64,000 nucleotides of DNA, taken from assembly GCF_023073335.1 (NCBI RefSeq), contig NZ_JADPJG010000032.1, positions 1 through 64,000 of the forward strand, read 5' to 3'. The notes below the pieces were generated by a model. The model did no database searches. It was not told the DNA's origin and saw only the letters and a program-made list of their open reading frames with translations. Position numbers and translations under genes: made by a program. Below are positions 8,934 through 17,448 of the stretch, piece by piece. The stretch's first letter is position 1; each line of letters opens with the position of its first letter. The DNA comes from Bradyrhizobium sp. 21 (GTDB lineage: Bacteria; Pseudomonadota; Alphaproteobacteria; Rhizobiales; Xanthobacteraceae).

Positions 8934-11255
8934 CTACACCGGATCAAACGCGCGGATCGGCGGCAGATTGCCGGTGAACTTCTCGATCTCGACTGTCGTG
9001 AGCTGGCCGGTGCAGCCCTGCGCAAAGGACGAGGTGCCAATGTCGCGGGTGAGCACGTTCGGATTGCCGTGAACGCAGAGCGGCGCGTCGTCTTCGGGGT
9101 CCATCGGGTCGTACCAGGCGCCGGTCGGGAGCTGCACGATACCCGGCGCGATGCCGTCGGTGACGTGGACCGCGGCGAGGCAGGCGCCGCGTGCGTTGAA
9201 CAGGCGGATGACGTCGCCGTCCTTGATGCCGCGCGCATTGGCGTCAACCGGGTTCATGCGTGCGACCTCGCGGCCGCGATGTTTTGCGGCAAGCGAATGT
9301 CCGCCGAAATCGAGCTGGCTGTGCAGGCGCGTCACCGGCTGGTTGGCGACGAGGAAGCAGGGCGCGCCTGGCCTGGGCATGTCGGTCTTGTCGAGCCAGA
9401 CCGGATGGCCCGGACAATCGGCATCGCCATGGCCGGCGATCTTCGCTGAGAAAATCTCGATGCGGCCGCTCGGCGTCGGCAGCGGATGCGCAACCGGATC
9501 CTCGCGAAAACTGCGCAGGCGGCCGCCGTCGTCGGGCTGCTGCGGCACGACCAGGCTGCCGCGCTGCCAGAATTCCTCGAAACTCGGCGCCTCCAGGCCG
9601 CGCGCCTCCAACGAGGCGCGGGTCGGTTCGTAAAGATGTTCGAGCCATTCCCGCGACGTGCGGCCTTCCGTAAAAGGCTCGCGCGCGCCGAGACGGTCGG
9701 CGAGATCGGCAAAGATGTCGTAGTCGTCGCGCGCAAGTCCGAACGGCTCGGCGATCCGGTGCATCGCGACCATCAGCGGATCGTTGCTGGAATAGCCGAT
9801 GTCCTCGCGCTCGAGCGTCATGGTCGAGGGCAGCACGATGTCGGCATGCCGGGCCGAGGCAGTCCATGCTAGCTCGTGCACGACGAACGTGTCGACTTTC
9901 GCAAACGCCTTGCGCAGGCGATTGATGTCCTGGTGATGATGGAAGGGATTGCCCCCGGCCCAGTAGACGAGGCGGATATCCGGATAAGTGCGCGTCTCGC
10001 CATTGTAGCGATAGGTCGTGCCGGGATTGAGCAGCATGTCGGCGATGCGCGCCACCGGGATGAAATCGCGGACGCCGTTGCGGCCCTGCCCCAGTGTCGG
10101 CCCCGGCACGTCGTTGACGCGGCGGCCGTAATAGCCGATCGCCCCGAGCGAATAGCCGTAGCCGCCACCGGGAAGACCGATCTGGCCGAGGGCTGCCGCC
10201 AGCACCATGCCCATCCACACCGGCTGCTCGCCATGCTCGGCGCGCTGGAGCGAATGCGAGACGGTGATCAGCGCGCGCCTGCCGGCAAGGCGACGCGCGA
10301 GTGACCGGATGGTATTCGCATCGACGCCACAGATCGCGGCGGCCCATTCGGCATCCTTGGTTTGGCCGTCGCTCTCGCCGGTGAGATAGCGCAGGAAGAC
10401 GGGCCACCCTTCCGTGTAGCGATCGAGGAAGGCCTGGTCGTGCAGACCTTCGCTCACCAGCGTGTGGACGATGCCGAGCATCAGCGCGGTGTCGGTGCCG
10501 GGCACGCAATTCATCCATTCGGCGCCGGCCTCGGCGGGCAGGTCTTCGCGCAGCGGGCTCATCAAGATGAACTCGCAGCCGCGCCGGCGCGCAGCCTCCA
10601 TGGCGCCGCGCTCGACATGCTTGCTGATCGAGCCGCCGGCGACCATCGAGTTCTTCAGCGCCATGCCGCCGAACGCCAGCACGATGTCGGTGTTGGCGGC
10701 GATCTGCTCCCAGGTGACGTTGCGCTTGGTGATGTCCTCGTAGCCACAGAGTATCTGCGGCAGCAGCACCGAGGACGCGCCGGAGGAATAGGAATTCACC
10801 GAGCGGACATAGCCGCCCATGGCGATGTTGAGGAAGCGATGCACCTGGCTCTGCGCGTGATGGAAGCGGCCTGCGCTCGACCATCCGTAGGAGCCGCCGA
10901 ACACGGCGCCGGGCCCGCGCGTGTCGCGGATGCGGCCAAGCTCGTCGCCCAACAGATCGAGCGCCTTCTCCCAGCTGACGGAGACGAATTCGTCGCGCCC
11001 GCGCCTGTTATCGGGACCGGGACCGCGTTCGAGCCAGCCGCGGCGGATCGCGGGTTGGGTGATGCGCGCCTGGTGACGGAGCGCGCCGGGGAAATTGTCG
11101 ATGATGCCGTTGGGATCGGGATCGCCCGCATACGCCCTGACCTCGAGCCCGGCTTCGCTTTGACGCGCGGAAAACACGCCCCAATGCGACGTGTGCGGCT
11201 TGAAGCCGTCGGACAGGTCGAGGCCGGGGTCGGGGAAACCAATCGTATCGTCCAT
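8934..11255 (-). CDS. Molybdopterin oxidoreductase, BisC/TorA (DMSO reductase) family
   Basis: Bis-MGD molybdenum enzyme of 773 aa, likely reducing an S- or N-oxide. It starts MDDTIGFPDPG with HTSHWGVF soon after and has no Tat signal, so it is predicted to be cytoplasmic like biotin sulfoxide reductase BisC. The SYSSGA segment matches the place where this family's Mo-ligating Ser sits. There is no N-terminal [4Fe-4S] Cys cluster, consistent with the TorA/BisC/DorA branch. FMALKNSMVAGG-type and GGNPFHHHQD segments are typical cofactor loops. I chose the ATG at 11255 behind TGAGGA rather than the upstream frame start at 11417. No redox partner is nearby; methionine sulfoxide or biotin sulfoxide are reasonable substrates. 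Confidence 0.88.
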   Translation of the reverse strand: MDDTIGFPDPGLDLSDGFKPHTSHWGVFSARQSEAGLEVRAYAGDPDPNGIIDNFPGALRHQARITQPAIRRGWLERGPGPDNRRGRDEFVSVSWEKALDLLGDELGRIRDTRGPGAVFGGSYGWSSAGRFHHAQSQVHRFLNIAMGGYVRSVNSYSSGASSVLLPQILCGYEDITKRNVTWEQIAANTDIVLAFGGMALKNSMVAGGSISKHVERGAMEAARRRGCEFILMSPLREDLPAEAGAEWMNCVPGTDTALMLGIVHTLVSEGLHDQAFLDRYTEGWPVFLRYLTGESDGQTKDAEWAAAICGVDANTIRSLARRLAGRRALITVSHSLQRAEHGEQPVWMGMVLAAALGQIGLPGGGYGYSLGAIGYYGRRVNDVPGPTLGQGRNGVRDFIPVARIADMLLNPGTTYRYNGETRTYPDIRLVYWAGGNPFHHHQDINRLRKAFAKVDTFVVHELAWTASARHADIVLPSTMTLEREDIGYSSNDPLMVAMHRIAEPFGLARDDYDIFADLADRLGAREPFTEGRTSREWLEHLYEPTRASLEARGLEAPSFEEFWQRGSLVVPQQPDDGGRLRSFREDPVAHPLPTPSGRIEIFSAKIAGHGDADCPGHPVWLDKTDMPRPGAPCFLVANQPVTRLHSQLDFGGHSLAAKHRGREVARMNPVDANARGIKDGDVIRLFNARGACLAAVHVTDGIAPGIVQLPTGAWYDPMDPEDDAPLCVHGNPNVLTRDIGTSSFAQGCTGQLTTVEIEKFTGNLPPIRAFDPV

Positions 11256-11580
11256 CGTCTGATCCTCATTTCGGGCGCGGCACGGTCCCGGCCGCTCCCG
11301 AGTCAATTCGGGTGGCAGTATACCGATCCGCTCTCCGATGTCGTCGGGATCAGGGTCGGCGGAAATGCCGGGCCCTTGTGCAAGGACGGCTTGGTGATCA
11401 TTCGAGGCAATGGCCACTGTCGATTCTTCGACCCATTCATATTTATTTTCAAGGCCTTATCGGACCGCATTCGGAGACGAGCGATGCGTCTTCGGTAGGA
11501 CCTCGCGCGCAATCTCTTCCAACGACAGTGACATTGAAATGTGCGATACGCCGCCATCCCACAGCAACAACGGTCCCATC

Positions 11581-11931
11581 ATGATCAAGCGCGTCTTGCC
11601 CTACGAAGGTCTGCTCCACGAAGTGGTCGAGCACAATGGCGTGCTTTACATTGGTGGGATTGTCCCGGAAGACACTGGCCTCGATATGTCGGGCCAGGCA
11701 AACGACGTCCTCGGGCAACTTGCCCAACTGCTGAAGACTCTCGGATCCGATCTCGCCAACGTCTTGCAGGTGACCATCTACATGACGAACCTGAAGGAGA
11801 AGGCAGAGTTCAATGCAGCCTGGAAGGCGCATTTTGCGGAAGCCCATCTGCCGGCGCGCGCCGCAATCGGCGTGGCCGATCTCGGCCCGGGCGTCAAACT
11901 CGAGATGACGGTCATCGCCGCTCGACAATAG
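11581..11931 (+). CDS. RidA/YjgF-family protein
   Basis: Small trimeric RidA-fold protein of 116 aa, a family that hydrolyses reactive enamine/imine intermediates in the cytoplasm. It begins MIKRVLPYEGLLHEVVEHNG and has the family core VLYIGGIVPEDT, VLQVTIYMTNL and ARAAIGVADLGPGVKLEM. The last stretch differs from the canonical RxAVGVxxLPxxAxVEIE, so it is a subgroup member rather than housekeeping RidA. The upstream frame start at 11410 has no family similarity, so ATG 11581 is used. It faces the GntR gene tail to tail with a 10-bp gap. Confidence 0.88.
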   Translation: MIKRVLPYEGLLHEVVEHNGVLYIGGIVPEDTGLDMSGQANDVLGQLAQLLKTLGSDLANVLQVTIYMTNLKEKAEFNAAWKAHFAEAHLPARAAIGVADLGPGVKLEMTVIAARQ

Positions 11932-11941
11932 TCGCCCCTGA

Positions 11942-12703
11942 TCATCGGATCTCGTTGACATAGTGATGATGCGCCGTCGTTGCGCGGTGCTCGCTGAGGA
12001 GCGCCAACACACCGGCTTGATCGTACGCCTCTTCGCGGATCACGAGGACTGCACTTGGCGAACGGAGAGCGAGCAACCGCAGGTCTTGCTTGTCCGCAAC
12101 CTCTGCCAACAGTTTTTCGCGTACCGCCGCGATGCGGATGCCATAGGCATCGAGCAGATGCAGGTAAAGAAGCGCCGGTACCCTCGACGGCGATTGCGGG
12201 AAATCAGGCGCCCGCCTCGCAACAAGCCTGATCCGCGAATGCATGACCGGCACACCACCAATCCGCCGAACGCGATGGAGACACAGCAGCGGCTCACCGA
12301 CGGGCTCCGAAAAGAGCGCAGCCTCCTCGGCGTCTGCCGGGCGGATCGCCACGGACAGGACCTCGGACGCGGAGCGTTGCAGACTGCCGTCTTCGCCGTG
12401 CAGGCGGAAATATTGAAAGAAGAAGCGGAGACTGTGCTGCGGCGCGCGGCCGGTCACGACCGTGCCGGTCTTGCGTCGACGCACCAGCATGCCATCGGCC
12501 GTCAGGTCCGCCAGCGCCCGGCGAATGGTGCCGACCGCGACGCCGTATCGGGCTGCAAGCGCGACTTCGCCGGGCAGCACCGCGCCGGGAGACAGTTCGC
12601 CCACCAAGATCGCTTCGGCAATCTGCCGCTTGACGTGTTCATACAGCGGGACCGGCAGAGTCGAAGGGGCGCTTGTCGCTGCTTTTGCCTGTTTGCCGGT
12701 CAC
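11942..12703 (-). CDS. GntR-family regulator, HutC/UTRA type
   Basis: Ligand-responsive repressor or activator of 253 aa. Residues about 18-85 form the GntR winged helix (VPLYEHVKRQIAEAILVGEL, LAARYGVAVGTIRRAL, GTVVTGRAP). The rest is a UTRA ligand-binding domain. The start is GTG at 12703 with TGAGG upstream. It is divergent from the M20/Dpp operon, and the 76-bp space between them contains a perfect 17-bp palindrome. That makes it the obvious regulator of that operon and probably of itself. The ligand may be an imported peptide-like compound (inference). Confidence 0.92.
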   Translation of the reverse strand: MTGKQAKAATSAPSTLPVPLYEHVKRQIAEAILVGELSPGAVLPGEVALAARYGVAVGTIRRALADLTADGMLVRRRKTGTVVTGRAPQHSLRFFFQYFRLHGEDGSLQRSASEVLSVAIRPADAEEAALFSEPVGEPLLCLHRVRRIGGVPVMHSRIRLVARRAPDFPQSPSRVPALLYLHLLDAYGIRIAAVREKLLAEVADKQDLRLLALRSPSAVLVIREEAYDQAGVLALLSEHRATTAHHHYVNEIR

Positions 12704-12723
12704 AGGTGCCTCATTCTTTGGAA

Positions 12724-12752
12724 TTGACAGCGACGGTTCGACCTATTTCTAT
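12724..12752 (+). promoter_or_regulatory. Candidate sigma70-type promoter of the M20/Dpp operon
   Basis: A consensus TTGACA (12724-12729) lies 17 bp before TTCTAT (12747-12752), with the start codon at 12780. The -10 match is weak, but the -35 is perfect, the spacing is right, and the palindromic operator overlaps the -10. Confidence 0.5.
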
Positions 12753-12764
12753 ATAGAATATAGA
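12748..12764. promoter_or_regulatory. 17-bp palindromic operator, likely GntR binding site
   Basis: TCTATAT-AGA-ATATAGA is a perfect inverted repeat with 7-bp arms between the divergent gntR and M20 genes, overlapping the putative -10. HutC-type GntR proteins typically bind AT-rich palindromes of this size, so repression relieved by ligand is expected. Confidence 0.65.
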
Positions 12765-12779
12765 TATGGGCTATCGCAA

Positions 12780-14096
12780 ATGCTTTCGCCACCTCCAGGC
12801 CCCAGGCGGGCCAAGCCGACCCTGAGCGACGGTTTCGCTGAAATCGAACGCACCGCGGAAACTGCGGTCGACGATCTCGCGCGCATGGTGATGGTCGATA
12901 CGAGTTTCCCGCCCGGCACGGGATACGAAGCGTTTGCCGGATTGATGGAGAACTGCGTCGCAACGCTCGGCCTGGAATGTCAGCGCATCGATGTGCCTGA
13001 GCGCTTGTGGCATGTCGCCGGCGGGCCGGCGCGCGGTGTCCGCACCAATCTTGTCGCGCGACGCCGCTCCGGCAGGCCCGTGCTGGGACTCTATTTCCAT
13101 GTCGACACCGTCCCGGCTGCAACCGGCTGGACGACCGATCCACTCCAGCTGACGCGCGACGGCGATCACCTGATCGGCCTCGGTGCCGCCGACATGAAAG
13201 GCACCATCGCGGCCGTGCTGCTGGCGCTACGCGCCGCCGCCGCGATTGGTCTACCGCTCGCCTACGACCCGATGCTGCTGCTTTGTACCGACGAAGAAGG
13301 CGGGCTTTATCCTGGCGTCCGCTATCTCGCCGAACAGGGCTTGCTCGAAGGCCACATTCTCAACTTCAATGGAACGCCAGCTCCACGCATCTGGGCCGGC
13401 TGCTTCGGCCTCTTCACACTGCTGATACGGGTCCACGGCAAGACGCTTCATGCGAGCGAGGCCCGAAGCGCCGGCGCGAACGCCAACGCCATCGAGGCTG
13501 CGCTGCCGATCCTCAATGCGCTCGCCGCATTGAAGCCTGAAATTGCCGAGCGGATTTCGGCCCTGCCCGCGCAGCCGCACGCGACCAGTCCACTTGCCGC
13601 GCAGCTCGATATTTCTGCCGCCCATGGCGGCCAGTGCGGCGGCCAGATTCCCTCGCTATTTGAAATTCTGCTCTGCCGCCGCTACGCACCGGAGGAGGAT
13701 TTCCTCGCCGCTCGCTCCGAGATCGAGAGCGTCATTACGCAGGCCGCGCCCGGTGCTGAGATCGAGATCCTTCTCACCGGCCACCTGATGCCGACATCCG
13801 ATCCCACCGGCCCGCACTGGCCACGCTGGCAGCAGGCGTTGTCGGCCGGGTTCGGCTATGCGCCTGAAGATTTCGCCAAATGGGGCGCGACGAGCTGTTC
13901 CGATTTCGGCTGGGTGCAACAGACCGGAATGCAGGAGGTCCTGTTGACCGGCCTCGGCCGACCGGACAGCCGCATTCATGCGCCCGGCGAATTCACCACG
14001 CTCGCCGACATCGTGGCGCTGTCGAAATCCGTCCTTGCCTATCTATCCGCCGAATTCTGTCCCGATCTTTCGCCCGAAACAGCCGCCACTCGCTAA
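12780..14096 (+). CDS. M20-family metallopeptidase (ArgE/DapE/CPG2-like)
   Basis: Zinc amidohydrolase of 438 aa that would cleave an acyl or peptide bond in the cytoplasm. Metal-site motifs are HVDT (H107, D109), AADMKG (D138) and TDEEGG (E172 base, E173). The late His is in SRIHAPGEF. The usual Glu of a GEPT motif is not obvious; the equivalent stretch reads NFNGTPAPR. I chose ATG 12780 because the open frame upstream overlaps gntR and its operator. It is the first gene of an operon with a Dpp-type importer 18 bp downstream, suggesting hydrolysis of an imported peptide-like substrate. Confidence 0.86.
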   Translation: MLSPPPGPRRAKPTLSDGFAEIERTAETAVDDLARMVMVDTSFPPGTGYEAFAGLMENCVATLGLECQRIDVPERLWHVAGGPARGVRTNLVARRRSGRPVLGLYFHVDTVPAATGWTTDPLQLTRDGDHLIGLGAADMKGTIAAVLLALRAAAAIGLPLAYDPMLLLCTDEEGGLYPGVRYLAEQGLLEGHILNFNGTPAPRIWAGCFGLFTLLIRVHGKTLHASEARSAGANANAIEAALPILNALAALKPEIAERISALPAQPHATSPLAAQLDISAAHGGQCGGQIPSLFEILLCRRYAPEEDFLAARSEIESVITQAAPGAEIEILLTGHLMPTSDPTGPHWPRWQQALSAGFGYAPEDFAKWGATSCSDFGWVQQTGMQEVLLTGLGRPDSRIHAPGEFTTLADIVALSKSVLAYLSAEFCPDLSPETAATR

Positions 14097-14114
14097 CTCA
14101 AGGAACATGTATCC

Positions 14115-15662
14115 ATGCTGTCCGTCACTCGCCGCCTTTTCCTTGCCGGCACCGCAATCAGCCTGGCCAGCCTCCCCAAGATCGTCCTCGCCGAGGCGCC
14201 GAAGCGCGGCGGCGTGCTGCGGATGTCGCTCGACCAGGCCGCGTCGGTCATTCATCCGATGCTGGCGCGCGTGAACCCCGAATATCTCGTCACCGAGCTG
14301 CTCTACTCCAACCTCACACGGTTGAAGCCGGACATGACGGTTGAGCCGGATCTGGCGATTTCGTGGGAGCCGAACGCGACGCTGACGGAATGGATCTTCA
14401 AGCTGCGTCCGGGCGTGACATTTCATGACGGCTCGCCGTTGACCTCCGGCGATGTCGTCGCCACCATCAACGCCATCCTCGATCCGAAGACCGCCTCGCC
14501 CGGCCGCACCAATGTCGGCCCAATCAAGGAGGCCGCCGCGATCGATCCCCTGACCGTCAAGTTCACGCTCTCCGGTGCCTACGCCGACCTGCCGGTGGCG
14601 CTGACCTATCTCAACGCACGCATCGTTCCGGCCAAGGTGGTCGCCGGCGACCTCGCCAGTCTTTCGACCTCCGCCAACGGCACCGGTCCCTTCAAGCTCA
14701 CGTCCTACGAGCCTGATCGCCGGATCGTCGTCGAGCGCAATCCCGCCTACTACGATCCGACGCGCCCCTACCTCGACCGCATCGAGCTGCTCGTCTATCC
14801 CGATCGCACCTCCGAAGCGTCAGCGATGATCTCGGGCGAAATCGATGTTCTCCTCACGACCACACCGGGCGAGTACGAGCGCCTCGTCAAGACCGCTGGC
14901 GTCAAGGCTCTGCGCACGCCCTCCGGCCAGTTCCTGAACATCAATCTCGGATGCGACCAGAAGCCGTTCAACGATTTGCGCGTCCGCCAGGCCTTGGCCT
15001 TGGCGGTCGATCGCGAAGCAACCGTGGGCTTCGTCGCCGGCGGCTACGGCACGCCCGGCAACGACACGCCGCTGAACTCCGCCTACCACTTCTACAAGGG
15101 CATTCCGCTGAAGAAGCCTGATATCGCCAAGGCGAAGCAGCTCCTGGCCGACGCGGGTTATCCCAACGGGGTCGATGTGACACTGATCGCTTCCGACAGG
15201 CCGGCAAGCCGCACGCAGCTCGGCGTCGCGGTCCGCGAGATGGCCGCTGCGGCCGGTTTCCGCATCAATGTGCAGACCATGCCGCATGCCACCTATCTCG
15301 ACCAAGTGTGGAAGAAGGGCAATTTCTACGTCGGCTTCTACAACATGCAGCCGACCGCCGACGCGATCTTCAACCTGCTCTATACGTCGAACGCCGCCTG
15401 GAACGAAACCCACTGGAACAATACCGAGTTCGACACCGTCATCGGCGCGGCCCGCGTCGAGACCGACGAAGCCAAGCGTACCGCGCTCTATGCCAAGGCC
15501 CAGGAGATGATGAACGCCGAAGTCCCCTCGGTGATTCCAGCGTTCTTCGACCTCCTGGCGGCGCAACGATCCTACGTCGAAGGCTACGCGCTGCATCCAC
15601 GCGGTTCGGTCTTCCGCCTCGAATTGGTCTCGCTCGGCGCAGGCGCGCCGAAGCGCGCCTGA
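14115..15662 (+). CDS. ABC transporter substrate-binding protein, family 5 (DppA/OppA type)
   Basis: Periplasmic receptor of 515 aa for peptides or related oligomers. The N-terminus MLSVTRRLFLAGTAIS is a signal with a twin-Arg motif (TRRLFL) and a likely cleavage after VLAEA. Family signatures are LAISWEPN, WIFKLRPGVTFHDGSPLTS, NGTGPFKLTSY and RVRQALALAVDRE. It sits between an M20 peptidase and two permease genes in one operon, so it delivers substrate to the fused ATPase system downstream. Length is normal. Confidence 0.95.
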   Translation: MLSVTRRLFLAGTAISLASLPKIVLAEAPKRGGVLRMSLDQAASVIHPMLARVNPEYLVTELLYSNLTRLKPDMTVEPDLAISWEPNATLTEWIFKLRPGVTFHDGSPLTSGDVVATINAILDPKTASPGRTNVGPIKEAAAIDPLTVKFTLSGAYADLPVALTYLNARIVPAKVVAGDLASLSTSANGTGPFKLTSYEPDRRIVVERNPAYYDPTRPYLDRIELLVYPDRTSEASAMISGEIDVLLTTTPGEYERLVKTAGVKALRTPSGQFLNINLGCDQKPFNDLRVRQALALAVDREATVGFVAGGYGTPGNDTPLNSAYHFYKGIPLKKPDIAKAKQLLADAGYPNGVDVTLIASDRPASRTQLGVAVREMAAAAGFRINVQTMPHATYLDQVWKKGNFYVGFYNMQPTADAIFNLLYTSNAAWNETHWNNTEFDTVIGAARVETDEAKRTALYAKAQEMMNAEVPSVIPAFFDLLAAQRSYVEGYALHPRGSVFRLELVSLGAGAPKRA

Positions 15663-15677
15663 CGCCGGAGGCGTTCG

Positions 15678-16625
15678 GTGTCACTGGCATGGTTCGCGCG
15701 CCGCCTGATCCTGACGGCCTATACCATCATCGTGGTCTCGATGCTGGTGTTCGCGATCACGCAGATCCTGCCGGCGGACGCCGCCCAGTCGCTGCTCGGA
15801 GAAAACGCGACGCCCGAATCGCTGGCCGCGCTCAGGTCGAAGCTTGGGCTCGGCGATCCCACCTGGCTGCAATATGCGCGCTGGGCCCGCCACGTCTTCA
15901 TCGGCGATTTCGGCATCTCGATGCGCACCAGCCAGCCGGTCGGCCCTGAGATGCTTGCTGCGCTGTCGCGCTCGCTGCTGCTCGCGGTTTCGTCTATCCT
16001 GGTCACGCTGGTCGTCGCCGTGCCGCTCGGCGTGCTGGCAGCGCTACGCCAGGGCAAACTCGCCGACACGGGCGTCAGTCTCGTCGCCTATTTCGGGGTC
16101 TCGCTGCCGGAATTCGTTACCGCAACGCTGCTCGCCCTTTTGCTGGCCGACACGCTGCATTGGCTGCCGGCAACGGGTTACGTCTCGCCGCTGGAGGATT
16201 TTGGCAGTGGCATCCTTCATCTGGCGCTGCCGGTGCTGACGGTTTCGGTGATCCTCATCGCCCATGTCATGCGCATGATGCGCTCCGAAATGCTTGACGT
16301 GCTGAAATCGGATTATATCCGCGCCGCCCGATTGAAGGGGCTGCCGGAGCGGACCGTGCTGTTTCGCCATGCCTTGCGCAACGCGCTGCTGCCGGTCGTC
16401 ACCATCATCGCCCTCGACGTCGGCTATTTGCTTGGCGGTGTCATCGTGATCGAGGAGATCTTCGCCATTCCCGGCATCGGCCGGGCGCTGATGATCGCCA
16501 TCACCACGCGCGATCTGCCATCGATCCAGGCAGGCGCGCTGATCATGGCGGCGACATATGCGCTCACCAACACCCTCGCCGACCTCGCCTACGCCGTTCT
16601 CGACAAGCGTATCCGCTATGATTGA
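15678..16625 (+). CDS. ABC transporter permease, DppB type
   Basis: Inner-membrane channel subunit of 315 aa with six predicted helices. The start is GTG at 15678 behind CCGGAGG. It has the DppB N-terminal ARRLILTAYTIIVVSMLVF, the LGLGDPTWLQYARW stretch and the EAA loop RAARLKGLPERTVLFRHALR, followed by the typical GGVIVIEEIFAIPGIGRAL. Its stop overlaps the next permease start by 8 bp, indicating translational coupling. Confidence 0.95.
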   Translation: MSLAWFARRLILTAYTIIVVSMLVFAITQILPADAAQSLLGENATPESLAALRSKLGLGDPTWLQYARWARHVFIGDFGISMRTSQPVGPEMLAALSRSLLLAVSSILVTLVVAVPLGVLAALRQGKLADTGVSLVAYFGVSLPEFVTATLLALLLADTLHWLPATGYVSPLEDFGSGILHLALPVLTVSVILIAHVMRMMRSEMLDVLKSDYIRAARLKGLPERTVLFRHALRNALLPVVTIIALDVGYLLGGVIVIEEIFAIPGIGRALMIAITTRDLPSIQAGALIMAATYALTNTLADLAYAVLDKRIRYD

Positions 16626-17448
16626 GCTGTTCATCCGCCTGTTGCGAAGACCACAGGGTTTCATCGGCGTCGTACTGCTTCTGCTCGTCGCCGCCGCCTG
16701 CCTGTTCGGGTCGGCCCTGGCGCCCTATGCGCCGGAGAAGATCGACTTCCTCGGAAGGTTCCGCGCACCCGGCTGGCAGAACTGGCTCGGCGCCGATCAG
16801 TTCGGCCGCGACATCCTGAGCCGATTGATGGTCGGCGCACGATCGACCGTGCCGATGGCGCTCATCGCCACGTTCATCGGTAGCGCGGCAGGCGCGATCA
16901 TCGGCGTTGGGTCCGCCTATCTCGGCGGACGCTCCGACGAAGCGATCATGCGGACCAACGATGCCATGATGGCGATCCCCGGTCTTCTGCTCGCCCTGCT
17001 GCTGGTCAGCACGCTCGGCAACGGCGCCAGCAACGCCGTCATCGCGATCGCGGTGGCCTTTGCACCGGGCATGGCGCGGGTGACCCGCTCGGTCGCGCTC
17101 AACGTTCGCAATCAGGACTACGTGAAAGCCGCAATCGCGCGTGGCGAGAGCGCGTCGTGGATCATCTTCCGCGAGATGCTGCCCAACGTCATGGCGCCGA
17201 TCGTGATCGAATCCACCATCCGCGTGTCCTTCGCCGTGATGCTGTTCGCGACGTTGAGCTTCCTCGGCGTCGGCGCCCAGCCGCCCGCATCCGAATGGGG
17301 GCTCATGGTAGCCGATGCCCGCCAATACATGCATCAGGCGCCCTGGGGGCTGATTGCGCCCTCGGGCGCAATCGCACTCACGGCGATTGCCTTCAACCTG
17401 GTCGGCGACGGCCTTCGCGACGCCCTCAATCCGAAGGACGAGCGGTGA
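16618..17448 (+). CDS. ABC transporter permease, DppC type
   Basis: Second channel subunit, 276 aa. Diagnostic DppC features are APYAPEKIDFLGRF, WLGADQFGRDILSRLMVGAR after the first helix, and the EAA loop KAAIARGESASWIIFREMLP. The ATG at 16618 overlaps the dppB-type stop; the longer frame to 16558 lies inside dppB and is rejected. It pairs with the upstream permease and the fused ATPase that begins at its stop codon. Confidence 0.95.
   Translation: MIELFIRLLRRPQGFIGVVLLLLVAAACLFGSALAPYAPEKIDFLGRFRAPGWQNWLGADQFGRDILSRLMVGARSTVPMALIATFIGSAAGAIIGVGSAYLGGRSDEAIMRTNDAMMAIPGLLLALLLVSTLGNGASNAVIAIAVAFAPGMARVTRSVALNVRNQDYVKAAIARGESASWIIFREMLPNVMAPIVIESTIRVSFAVMLFATLSFLGVGAQPPASEWGLMVADARQYMHQAPWGLIAPSGAIALTAIAFNLVGDGLRDALNPKDER

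Noticed and set aside
12462..12779. N-terminal extension of the first M20 peptidase
   Set aside because: It would overlap gntR and the operator and has no M20 similarity; the internal ATG at 12780 is used.
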